Source: Pogostemon cablin
Lineage: Eukaryota; Streptophyta; Magnoliopsida; Lamiales; Lamiaceae
Assembly (NCBI GenBank): GCA_023678885.1
Contig: CM042952.1
Location: 33,599,736 to 33,663,735 of the forward strand
DNA: 64,000 nt
Direction of reading: 5' to 3'
Under the pieces are notes generated by a model, which worked only from the letters and a program-made list of their open reading frames with translations, was not told the DNA's origin and ran no database searches. Made by a program: the position numbers and the translations under genes. Below are positions 23,208-33,385 of the stretch, one piece after another (position 1 is the first letter of the stretch; each line of letters starts with the position of its first letter).

Positions 23208-26200
23208 TTAATTTAGAAGCAGAACGTCGTTGAGCAATTTATCAAAATTCAAGTAAGAAGAGCCACCCGGCGCCGCCGCCTGGTGAGCTTTCTTCTTCCA
23301 TTCCGCCGCCTTCTCTCTCATCCTCCTCCCCTTCTCCCCATCCATCAGCTCCCTCACCTGCGCCTCCACCTCCTCCCGCCTCACATCATTATCAATCTCC
23401 ATTCCCATCCCCCACTCCACGCAGCTAAACCGGCAGTTGGTCTGCTGCTCCGCGAAGAAGGGCCAGCAGACGACGCTGACCCCGCCGGCGATGCTCTCGA
23501 TGGTGGAATTCCACCCGCTGTGAGTCAAAAACCCTCCCACTGCAGGGTGATTCAGCACCCGCTCTTGCGGGCACCAGCTCACCATCATTCCCCTGTCTCG
23601 CGTCTCCTCCAGGAACTCCGGCGGCAGCATGGCGGTGTCTCCGGCCACCACGTCGGGGCGGATGATCCAGAGGAAGTGCTTCCTGGAGTTAGCGAGCCCC
23701 CAGGCGAACTCCGTCAACTGGTGGGCCGACATGACGGTGATGCTGCCGAAGTTGACGTAGACGACGGAGTGGGGGGGCTTGGAGTCGAGCCACGTCATGC
23801 ATTCGGTGTCCTCTTTCCAGAGGCTGGAAGTGAAGGCGGCGAGGCGGTGGTCGTTGAGGTGGTTGAGCATGAGTTGGAGGGGGCCGATGGTGTAGATGTT
23901 AATCTTGGGGAACATGGCGGAGAGGGCAGACAGGACGGGGTGTTCCAGATCGTCGAAGGTGTTGAGGATGAGGGCTTTGGCGCGTGGGATGGCGTCGCTT
24001 TCTTGGATGAGGAAGTTGAGCATGATGTCGTTTCGATCGGTGGTTCGGATGAAGGAAGGGAAATCCCGTAGCCGCATGTCTTTCATTCCTTCCGCCCAAT
24101 CCACCGTCGTTTCCAGATACCCATTCGTTGCTTCACCCATATCTGTAATTAATTACCCCCATTTTTTGGAAAGGGAAAACAGTTGTGTAATTGTTAGTAA
24201 GAGTATGATTTAATTCATCTTTTGTTTCAATTCACTTTTATCACCTTTCCAAATGAAACTAGAACATTCATTAATAAAAAAGAATAAGAAAAAATTATTC
24301 AAAAGAAATTTGCAAAGGCTGCCAACTTGCAAGTCACATCACGTGCGTGTCGCTGTCTAATGTATAATATTTTTTTTTTATTTTTATATTCAGCAATTTT
24401 TCTAATATATTAAATTTCACATATGTTCTATAAATTTTAACTACAAATTAATCATTATAATCATACATTTATTGATTAATTCTTAATTATTACTAGTACA
24501 ATATTTTCAAATCACTTCATAAAATGTATCACATGTGTTAAGAAAAAACTAGTATTAATTTGATTTAACTTTAATAACTTTTAGGGATAACGTGATATTT
24601 TTAGATTAAGTTATGTGTAGAATAAAAGTATTGATATTTTTTTAAATTAATATATAATTTTAATAGGTTAATTTATAATATAATATTTATTTTTTAAGAT
24701 ATTAAAAATTATATGAGACAAACCAATAAAAAAGAGTATAATTTTCAAGGACTGCGTGAGTTACAGACATAGGACGGCATCTCATTAAAATTTATTGGGA
24801 CAACACTTTTTATGCCCTATATCACCCATGCAACATCTTTTTTACACTACCCTTTTTAAAATATCTAATTTGCTCTGTTTTTTGTGTATATTCCTAATTT
24901 ACCCTCCTGACACATGTCATATTTTTCCCTTCTTTTTGGAATCTCGGAGAGTAGCCCAACAGTAAAAAGTACCGCTTTTAGAGGCGTTGAAATTGGGGAG
25001 AGAATCTTTGACCACTTTTTCTCAAAATTTTTGTTTTTTACTCTCTATCTCTCTCTCTTTTCATCGGCCATCATCCCACCCATACTCTCTCTCTCTCTCT
25101 CTCAAACTCTCGATTTTTCTGGCGGACACAGCGCTCCGTCCGGGCCTCCGGCGTGTCATTCAATCCATCGTCATCTCCACATCGAAAATTAGCAGCAGCA
25201 AATATGGATAACCAGGTATTCCGTCTTTAGGATTTTAGAATTTTGCAGAATTGCGATTTAATTAAAGTATAGTGAATTTGGAGTTGTTACTGTAGAGTCT
25301 GAATTTGGAGTTGTTCTTGTCCCCCGAAGAAGTAGAGTCTGAATTTGGAGTTGTTACTGTATGAATTTGCCGTGTCCGACGAATTTTAAGTTTACATGTT
25401 CGACGATAATTATTTGAGTATAATTGGAAATTTCAGTGTAATTTGTAGTGTAATTGAACTTGTCGGCATATTTTTCTAATCTTTTTGAGCATGTCCGCCG
25501 ATGTTTCTAGCGTAGTTGAACATGTCCGCCGATAATTGTATGTAAATGACCTTGTCCGTCAATATTTATAGTACAATTGAGCATGTCCGCCAATTTTTTG
25601 GCCCTGATTGAACTTGTCCGCCGATTTTATGCATTTTTTTAGCCTGTCCGCCGAATTTCTGAGCATTATTTAGCATAATTTTGCCATTATTTTTGCATAA
25701 AATAGCTTGTCCGCCATTTTTGTGCCTTTACTGTGCTTGTCCGCCGAGGAATAAGTCCATAATTTGTGTCACTGGTGATACCCGAAGCAATAAATAGCAT
25801 GTCCGCCGTGTTTCTTAGCATTATTTAGCTTATTTTGGCACACATGCAAGTTAAACATTAAGCTATACGTACGCGGACAAGCTCAATTAAGGTCCATAAA
25901 TCGACGAACAGGTCTATTATATTAAAAAATAATGACTTACATGCTAAATTTTGCTTAAACTTGACGGACATGCTTAGGTAGCCAAATATAATCGGAGGAC
26001 ATGATATAATATGCTTAAAAATAGCCAAACATGCTCAATTATGCATTAAAAATCGGCTGACATGTTCAAAAACCAGTAACATTTCGGCGGACATGCTCAA
26101 TTAGAGTCAAATAATCAGTTCACATGCCCAATTACGGTGGGAAAATCGGCGGACATAATCTATTACTCCCAAATAATCGACGGACATGCTCAACTAGGGT

Positions 26201-29024
26201 AAAAATATCGGCGGACATGCTCACTTAGGAAGGAAAAATCGGCGGACAAGACTATTTTGGGTGAAAAAATCGACGGACATGATCAATTAGGGTCAAATCA
26301 TCGATGGACATGATAAATTAGGGTGAAAAAATCGGCGAACATGCTCATATAGAGTCAAATAGTAGGTGGACAGGGTCATATATGGTACAGATTCGACAGA
26401 CATGCGCAAATATGGTTATGGGCAGACAGGCTCATTTATGGTCAAATCATCGGCTTACATGCTCAATTTTCGGCGAACAGACTCAATTTTCGGCAGACAG
26501 GCTCTACTGGGCAACTACTTTTGGCGGACACGCTAAATTGGGCTACTAATTTTGGCGGACAAGCTGAATTACTGTCAAATAATAGGCGGACACACTCAAT
26601 TAGGCCACAAAAATCGGCGGACATGGACGATAAGTCTCAAATAATGGGCGGACAAGCACAATTAACCATGCATATTAGCGGACAAGTCTACGATGGGTGT
26701 ATGTAGTGGTATTCATGCATATTACATGCAAACTTCACCATTTTCCTCGGCGGACAAGCATATTACATGCACACTTTACCATTTTCTTTGGCGGACATGG
26801 ATATATATAACCATTTCACTCAGCGGACATGCATTTTTAAAACCCTAAAGCCCTAAAAACCCTAAAACATTAAAAACCCTGCGACCTTTAAATAAATTAA
26901 CAGTAACATTGAAAGAAAGCAATAAATAAAATACAATGCAAACAGCGTTCGTATCTTACCTTTGACTCTAACTATGGACAAGAATTTACATAAATAAACT
27001 GATTGTGAACACAGTGCCTTAATTTTCACCCCATTTAATGAAGTGTGTTTCAGTGGAGTGGTAGGTAGTTAATTTTACATGTGTTTAATCACTTAATTAT
27101 TGCATGTGTTAATTAATAAAAGTCTATTATAATCTAACAATTTAAGGAATTTAAAAATTAAATTTTGTGAATTTTAAATTGTAGGTGTGCGCTTAAAATT
27201 TGGCTTTTTCACTTCATTCATCTTGTCCGCCGAATTAGGGGTTATATTTTAGTAGATTTATTTATTTCTTCTTTAATTAATGTGTCACCCCTAAATAATC
27301 AACATATTCCCTGACACATCTATTTTGCATGCAACTGTACTTGTCAACTCATTCCCAATACAAAAAGGTGGACCATCCTTGAGGGTATTCATGACATTGC
27401 ATGTATTTTTAGGGCAATTTAGATGTTTTAGAAAAGGTAGGGCAAAAAAAATGTTGATTTCCTCTTATAAGACAAATTGTGGTATTTCCCAAATTTATTT
27501 GTATGTATCAATTGGACGGCATCTCATCTGAAAATTTCGACTTCATTCTCAAAAATGATACTACTATAATTTGTAGTGGAGTATATGATTAAATACACAC
27601 ACTTGCATGACGCATGAATAAGGACATTTTGAGATGAGTCCAAACCCAGTTACTTTGAAAAGGTTGTTTTAGATCCCCATACATTACACCATAAATGATC
27701 CAAAATTTACTGAGTTCACACACGAACGGGAATTAATGAAATAAACCAGTTGAAAAAAGTGGCACTTTCTTAAAAATCTGTTGACTTCCTATTTAGTTAT
27801 GTATTTCTCAGAATCAGTGGTATCAATGCATAAGATCCAAGGTGTCCGTTTTGTTACATATTTCATGTTACATGCTAATAACTAATATTCATTCCATCCA
27901 CTCGATAGATATATATTTTGTTATTTTAGGCTTTCGCACTAAAAATATACATTTCTCATTTTAAACACATGGACCCATAAACATCACTAATATATTTAAT
28001 ATATGGGTTCCACACCTTACTAATACAACTATTTACAACACATTAAATAATACTCTCTCCGTCCCACCACAAGAGTGACAAAATCTTTTGCACGTAGATT
28101 AAGGGATATAATATTTAATGTGTAGACGAGGAGAGATAAATAATATTTAAATGTAAAGTGAGTAGGTGTATTAGTGTGGTGTGTGGGTCTCTTTTAATAA
28201 AAAGGAAAATGCACATCTTGTGTTGGGACGGACAAAAATGGCAAAATGTACTCCTTGTAATGGGACGGAGGGAGTAATACTTTTTAATTTACGTTCAAAA
28301 AAGCAAATGTATACCTAGACGGTGGGAGTATTTATATAAATTACATCATAAAACAATAAATATTCACATTAATTACAGCTTGAATGCATATCAAACATGA
28401 AAATTAGGGATTGATTAATAAAAAACGTGGATTTGAATTTATGACCTAATTTTATAATCTCAAGTCATGATGCAAACAGTTTATATTGATATTAAGAAAT
28501 TAAAAATAATAATTACCTTTAAAAGGGACGTAGCCTTTGGTAATAAGATTCCGATAGTGGGTATATCCCAAGAGACCACAGGCACTGGTAGTCCAAAACA
28601 GAACTTCCGGCAGCCGGAACCTTTCGGCCCCCTTAAGCGTAAAGCTCATGACCCCATCGGAGACGATGCAGGTGACCGGCGGGCCAGAGTTGTTGAGGTT
28701 AGAAAGCAGGTCGCAGAAGGGCTCCAAGCATTTGGTGGTGGTGGAAACGCAAAGAGCAGGGATATCCTGAGTGGCGTTGGCGTCGGAGGGCGGGAGGCCA
28801 TCTGGAATGGTGGCGAAGCGGAAGTCGGGCAGGTTTTGGAGGGCGGATCCGCCTCGGGAGTTGAGGAGGCGGCGGTGGTTGTATTCGGTGTTAATGAAGG
28901 TGATGTAGAAGCCCTTGTAATGGAGAAGCTTTGCTAACTTGAGCATGGGGGTCACGTGGCCCTGCGCCGGATATGGTATGCATACAGCATGGGGTTTGTA
29001 TTCATCACTTGAAGTTGAACCCAT
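23208..29024 (-). CDS. UGT85-family UDP-glucosyltransferase (2 exons)
   Basis: Family-1 glycosyltransferase moving glucose from UDP-glucose to a small acceptor in the cytosol. UGT85A members act on cyanohydrins, iridoids or monoterpenols; the acceptor here cannot be told. Exon 1 is 29024-28517, exon 2 is 24142-23208, with a phase-1 intron (G|AT, Asp170) at the position conserved in this clade. Product 480 residues, the usual length. Seen: PYPAQGH with catalytic His23, Asp123 in VSDGVMSF, FGSITVM, and the PSPG box at 359-402 from WCPQERVL to FFAEQQ with HSGWNST. In the PSPG box GVSVVC replaces the common GVPMIC. The intron is 4.4 kb, swollen by a MULE and a nested pair of MITEs. A tandem decayed copy lies downstream in the same orientation. 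A MITE starts about 120 bp upstream of the ATG. Confidence 0.92.
24143..24787. other. UGT intron, 3' portion
   Basis: AT-rich intron between exon 2 and the MULE target site. No feature seen apart from the first copy of GGACGGCATCTCAT at 24772-24785. Confidence 0.5.
25085..25215 (+). promoter_or_regulatory. promoter-like tract and mini first exon inside the MULE
   Basis: A (CT)n tract at 25085-25103 resembles a plant Y-patch. It is followed by a GC-richer leader and ATGGATAACCAG at 25204-25215, directly before a GTATTC donor. It reads like a captured 5' UTR plus first coding exon, but no second exon could be matched, so this is only suggestive. Confidence 0.35.
25370..25815 (+). repeat. forward GTCCGCC array
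   Basis: About a dozen degenerate units with core TGTCCGCCGATTTT preceded by TTGAGCA or TTGAAC. Spacing is commonly 29-31 bp, with longer gaps. Clear copies lie near 25493, 25522, 25581, 25612, 25643, 25735 and 25798. Confidence 0.8.
25868..26832 (-). repeat. reverse GTCCGCC array (31-bp period)
   Basis: About 30 degenerate units of the reverse complement, consensus ATCGGCGGACATGCTCAATT followed by AGGGTCAAATA. Period is 31 bp where regular (26181-26365), drifting to 25-35 elsewhere. The core GGCGGACA is the best kept part. A further forward copy (CTTGTCCGCCGAATTAGG) stands alone at 27224. Confidence 0.85.
26836..26882. promoter_or_regulatory. cluster of telo-box-like AACCCTAAA motifs
   Basis: AAAACCCTAAAGCCCTAAAA, then AACCCTAAAACATTAAAAACCCT, just after the reverse array. 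AAACCCTAA telo-boxes are known plant promoter elements in ribosomal and cell-cycle genes. Here they may be a captured promoter piece or chance. Confidence 0.35.
27500..27887. other. UGT intron between MULE and MITE pair
   Basis: AT-rich intron. It carries the second copy of GGACGGCATCTCAT (27514-27527) and nothing else recognised. Confidence 0.5.
27888..28328. mobile_element. Stowaway-like MITE interrupted by another
   Basis: Outer ends TTCATTCCATCCACTCGATAG and, reversed, CTCCCACCGTCTAGGTATAC, flanked by TA. The element is split by the MITE at 28053-28274. Its halves read on when that insert and one TA are removed. Confidence 0.7.
28053..28274. mobile_element. inner Stowaway MITE of nested pair
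   Basis: Ends CTCTCTCCGTCCCACCACAAG and, reversed, CTCCCTCCGTCCCATTACAAG with TA on both sides (28051-28052, 28275-28276). The interior has GTAGATTAAGGGATATAATAT. Confidence 0.88.
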
Positions 29025-29128
29025 TTGATTTGTTTTGTTTCAGAGAGATCCACACAGTACGTAGCTAGCTAGAGGTGAAGATGAGAGAGGAGAAGAGTGG
29101 GGTGGTGTGGGATTTGTAACATTTGTGT

Positions 29129-29145
29129 ATATATATATATATATA
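29129..29145. repeat. (TA)n microsatellite upstream of UGT
   Basis: About eight TA repeats roughly 110 bp upstream of the UGT ATG. It could serve as the TATA region, but this is uncertain. Confidence 0.6.
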
Positions 29146-29351
29146 CTCTCTCTTATGTTTAAAGAGACTCATTTGACTCTTGCACGTGAATTAAGAATTA
29201 TTATTATTTAATGTATGATTGGTAGTTGTATTACTGAGTGTATGAGTTCATATTTTAATTGTATTAGATGGATTGCGTATTAAAATAGAAATGAGACCCT
29301 TACGGACACCCAAAATAGAAAAATAAAACTCTATGAGACGGACAGAAGAAA
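29146..29351. mobile_element. Stowaway-type MITE in UGT promoter
   Basis: Left end CTCTCTCTTATGTTTAAAGAG after TA. The right end, reversed, is TTTCTTCTGTCCGTCTCATAG. It has the shared TGAATTAAGAATTATTATTA and GGTAGTTGTATTACTGAGTG interior. The exact right limit is not certain. Confidence 0.65.
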
Positions 29352-30179
29352 CACTATACTCCATTTATGTAATTATTTCTCTTTCCGGACAGCAATGGCT
29401 TCTCATCTCCTTGTTCTACGTTGTATAAAAAAAATTAATTTTTTTTATCAAATTCATCGACTTTAAAAGATATTGTAGTATTTTAGTAATAAAAAAAATA
29501 TAAAGTAACGTTATGTGTTGTGTTCGTGAAAAAAAAATAAGCGATAAATTTGAAATTAAAGTAACTTTCAAGATTTTTGGATAAAATATTTTTTTAGAAT
29601 GTAAAGAATTTTTTGGATAGACAAACAAATAAATAAATTTAAAAACATTGTAAAATGGAGGAAGTACTGTGTACCCTTAGTATCAATAAAGTTTTCACAT
29701 TTCTTTTATAACAAGATTTCACATATATATATCCAACAAATTTGTAAAACCAATGAATGATATTGTCTTTTTTATTTATAATGTGGCCGCCTTGCAAGTT
29801 GTAATTAAACTATTCTATCATATGATATGACTTTTCGGTAACCAGTTACACTCATGGGATCCACTAATTCGAATACAAAATCGACGAAAAGATTTAGCTA
29901 GGGCCTGCATTGTTCCAATTCTAAATTAAACATTTTAAAATGTTTTGCAGAATTCTATAATTTAGTCATGCTTAAGAATTGCATTTTCAAAATTAAAGAG
30001 TTGATATATTTCTATGAATATATACGAGGCTACGATTGATCTGCATTAATTTTTTTGACCGAATAAGGTAAACGAGTATGGATTAACGGATTAAATATTA
30101 TTGATTGAACATATTGGTCTAACGTTATTTAATTAAATTAAATTAATTGGCCAAACTATTGGCCAAACGTCCTACCAAA
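29352..30179. other. AT-rich spacer
   Basis: No gene; nothing recognised beyond low-complexity A/T runs. Confidence 0.5.
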
Positions 30180-30596
30180 TTTAATAATGGCAAAAATTTC
30201 TGTGCATCCGGGCGCACGGACCATAATTCGTGCGCCTTTAAAATTTTGTATAAAATTGTATATCTTTTAGTATACAGATGTGTACCCTTTATTTTCTAAA
30301 GAAAATTATTGTGTGTATCTGGGCGAATGGATAACACTCTGTGCGCCTTTAGAATTTTGAGTTAAATTGTATACCCTTTAGTATATAAAAATGTGTACCC
30401 TTTATTTTCTAAAGAAAAAAAAATATTAATGAAAAGTGTATACCCTTTAGAACAAAATGATGTACCTTTTATTAATTAAAGTGTATACCCTTTAGACAAA
30501 AGAAATGTACACTTACCCATAATACTAAATTTCTAAAGATGCACGGAATGTGTTCTCGTACACCCGGACGCACGCAAGTCTCACTCATATAATAAT
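30180..30596. mobile_element. MULE-like element, GTGCGCC/TGTACCC family
   Basis: Element 30189-30587 flanked by TTTAATAAT / TATAATAAT (8/9). Left end GGCAAAAATTTCTGTGCATC with CCGGGCGCACGG. The right end, reversed, has TGCGTCCGGGTGTACGAGAA. The left end motif occurs twice (near 30189 and 30305). The interior repeats TGTACCCTTTATTTTCTAAAG. It is closely alike to 58867-59239. Confidence 0.75.
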
Positions 30597-30825
30597 TGAA
30601 TCAAAACAAACACTTCGGGAAGGTACGTGAATGTGGTAATGAAAAATTATATATTTGCAGTGAATTATTTTATAAATAATTTTTATTATAAGTAAGTAAA
30701 CAATTATAATATTTTTTTAATAAAAATAGATAATATATTTGATAAAAATAAAATAATAGTAGTACTATTTAAAATACGTAAAAATTGTATCATTTGACAC
30801 AAGTGTTGCCCTTGAATCGACGGAG

Positions 30826-31222
30826 TTAATGAAGATGGGTAAATGTCAAAATTTGTCCTGTAAGTATGACATTTTTCAATTTTAATTATTTTTCTTTTGC
30901 AATTCTCAATGTTAGTCATTTTTTGTCAACTTTTAGTCATTTTTGTCCAGTTTTGGTCCTTTTGATCCAATTTTTGTCATTTTTTGGTCTACTTTTGGTC
31001 CTAAATGTATACACTTTTAGACTATCTTTGGACTTTTTTTTAACGTAAAGGACTAAATTTGGACAAAAATGACTAAATTTGGAACAAAAGGACAAAAACT
31101 GGACAAAAAAGACTAAAAATGAACAAAAAATGACCAAAATTGAAAATTGCAAATAAAAGATGACTAAAGTTAAAAAATATCATACTTACATGACCAATTT
31201 TGATATTTACCTTAATGAAGAT
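30826..31222. mobile_element. palindromic MULE-like MITE, 11-bp target copies
   Basis: TTAATGAAGAT at 30826-30836 and 31212-31222 flanks a 375-bp near-palindrome. Ends GGGTAAATGTCAAAATTTGTC and, reversed, GGTAAATATCAAAATTGGTC. Inside, both arms are built from TTTAGTCATTTTTGTCC-type blocks of about 17-20 bp. Confidence 0.8.
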
Positions 31223-31836
31223 TTACTCTTTCAGTATTGAAGATATGCTTTTGAAACAATAGAATTAATTGGTTAGACTAACCAATTTTATTTCTTCATG
31301 CAAATTTTCTTTCAGAATTTGCTCATATATTTTAGAAAAATTGAAAAGCGACATTTCATTTTTTATTTTCAAATATTCTTGAACCACACATTACTTATTA
31401 AAAGAAGTAAGTATTTATTTAAAGAATAGACGACACGTATACTTGTACCCATTTTGATATAAAAATAATAATTTGCGATCTCAATTGAGTCAAACAATAT
31501 GATCATGTGAGTTGGATTTAATATGAGATTTACAAAGATATTCGAGATTAAAATAGTTGATAATTAAATCAATATGGAGATTTGAGACAACTTTGACGTG
31601 GTGGCATTTGATAATTAAATTAAATTATAATTGAGCAAAAACCTGGCTTAAATAAAATCAGAATAGAGTATATTTTATGAGATTTGTAGCAGGTATTTTT
31701 TTTCCCAATACAAAGCAGGTGATCATTTATTAATATTAAAGTGATTATTATTTTATTAAGAATAAAGTGGAGTAAATATTATCTTATGATCATGTATTAT
31801 TGCACTATTTATAAATAAAATTTATAATTTTACTGT
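31223..31836. other. AT-rich spacer
   Basis: No gene or repeat recognised. Confidence 0.5.
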
Positions 31837-32742
31837 GTTACATCTATCGCTTTTTCATTCCGATAGTGACGGAATTTAGTGACGGAAATATTTCTGTCAC
31901 TATTACGATGGTTATTGTGACGGAAATTTAAATTAGTGATGGAGTTTTTCCCTCTCGATCATTATAGTGACGAAATTTTTTATGATGAATTTAGTGACGG
32001 AAATAGTGACGCATATTTTTTGTGACAGAGCTTTTCCCTCACTTTTATGACGAAAATAATGATGGATATTTTTATGACGGGGCTTTTCTCTCACTATATT
32101 GACGGAATTTTTAGTGATGAATATTTTTGTGATGGAGCCTTTCCCTCGTTATAGAGACGGAAATAGTGACATAATTTTTTGTGACAGATTTTTTCCGTCA
32201 CTATAGTGACAGAAATAGTGATGGAATTTTTTGTGATGGATTTAGTGACGGATATTTTTGTGAAAGATAATTAAATTAATAAAAAACTTTAATATAAATA
32301 AATTATTTGATAAGTTATTATGATCAAGTAACACTATAGGCCACATGGTCACCTAACTAGTCATAAGGCTCTCACACTATGACCAGTTTGGTGTTCGATT
32401 CTTGCTCATTGCGAGAATTTGTGGAAATAAATAGAAATTAAAAAGAGGTGCCAAAATTTTTTTTTTATTTAGTGATGGAAATTTCCGTCACTAAAATCTG
32501 TCACAAATTTCGTCAATACTGTAATTCATCATTGTTTCCATCACAAAGTTTTTCCGTCACAAATTCCGTAATTCATCATTGTTTCCATCACAAAGTATTT
32601 TCGTCACTAAAACCGTCACTATTGTGACGGATCCGTTACAATAATTTACTAACGAGTGTAACAATGACGGAACCATTTCCGTAACTAAATCCTTCACTAT
32701 CTCTCACTAAATCCGTCACTAACGGGTGATTTTTTTGTAGTA
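31837..32742. mobile_element. CACTA-like element with GTGACGGA subterminal repeats
   Basis: Left arm (31864-32270) has many GTGACGGAAAT / TTTAGTGACGG copies; the right arm (32468-32725) has them inverted as CCGTCACTAAA. The right terminus, reversed, is TACTACAAAAAAATCACCCG, one base from the CACTACAAAAA end of plant CACTA transposons. The left terminus is not recognisable, so it may be truncated. No transposase. Confidence 0.65.
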
Positions 32743-33385
32743 ATTTGCATTCGAAGTGTAATTTTACATTTTGTTTTACTTTTATTTGTAACACAAAATT
32801 TCCATTATAGATTTTTATCAACTTTAGTCATGCATCTTACACAATGTTATTTTTATTTTTTCATTTTTCTATTATAAACTTTAATATTATTTTTAATTAA
32901 GATTTAGTATTTTTTATAATATTACCTTTTTTTTTCCCAATTTATATTATAAGTTTTGGTTAAATTTAATTATACAATTTACTTTAGACTTCTTTTATGG
33001 AGTATACATGTAATTGCTTTTTGGCTAATTATACTGTGCACCCGGGTGCACCATAAGATATGGTGCACTCACTTTCAAAAACGTATACAAATATAAATAA
33101 AAATATATACAATTATGAAAAAAAATGTATACAATTTAATTGTTAGTTTTTTTTTTTGAAAAATTGAGTGTAAAAAATACAATTATTAAAAAACATATAT
33201 ACACTATTAAATAAAAAATTATACACATATGATATTAATTTTTTTAATGAAAAACTTAGTGTGAAAAAATACAATTATTAAGAAATAAGTATACAAAATA
33301 GAATAACTCATATACAAAATAGAATAAAATGTTATACACATATATGTGCACCCTTACACCCAAATGCACCTAATATAAACTCTTG
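32743..33385. mobile_element. possible relative of the GTGCACC element family
   Basis: Between about 33019 and 33385, ends ACTGTGCACCCGGGTGCACC and, reversed, AGGTGCATTTGGGTGTAAGG enclose AT-rich DNA with repeated GTATACAA-type words. No target duplication found. 32743-33018 holds nothing I recognise. Confidence 0.4.

Larger units (their letters stand above)
24788..27499. mobile_element. MULE with inverted GTCCGCC repeat arrays
   Basis: Perfect 9-bp target copies AAATTTATT at 24788-24796 and 27491-27499 flank 2,694 bp (24797-27490). The ends start GGGACAACACTTTTTATGCC and, reversed, GGGAAATACCACAATTTGTC. They stay alignable for about 90 bp (CAACATCTTTTTTACACTACC / CAACATTTTTTTTGCCCTACC, then AAAATATCTAATTTGC / AAAACATCTAAATTGC). 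The left interior looks like a promoter and first exon (CT-rich tract, ATG at 25204, GT donor at 25216). The middle is two opposed arrays of a short GTCCGCC motif. No transposase frame is present. It lies inside the intron of the intact UGT gene. Confidence 0.85.

Noticed and set aside
23283..24071. 262-residue open frame on the plus strand opposite UGT exon 2
   Set aside because: It is antisense to a clearly conserved coding exon with GC-rich third positions, is dominated by His/Pro/Gly repeats, and has no family likeness.
25493..26830. CRISPR-like array
   Set aside because: Units are degenerate, occur in both orientations and lie in a plant transposon; no conserved repeat with unique spacers.
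32330..32425. tRNA-like B-box (GTGTTCGATTC) inside the CACTA-like element, a possible SINE or tRNA
   Set aside because: No cloverleaf, no convincing A-box at the right distance, no poly-A tail or target copies.
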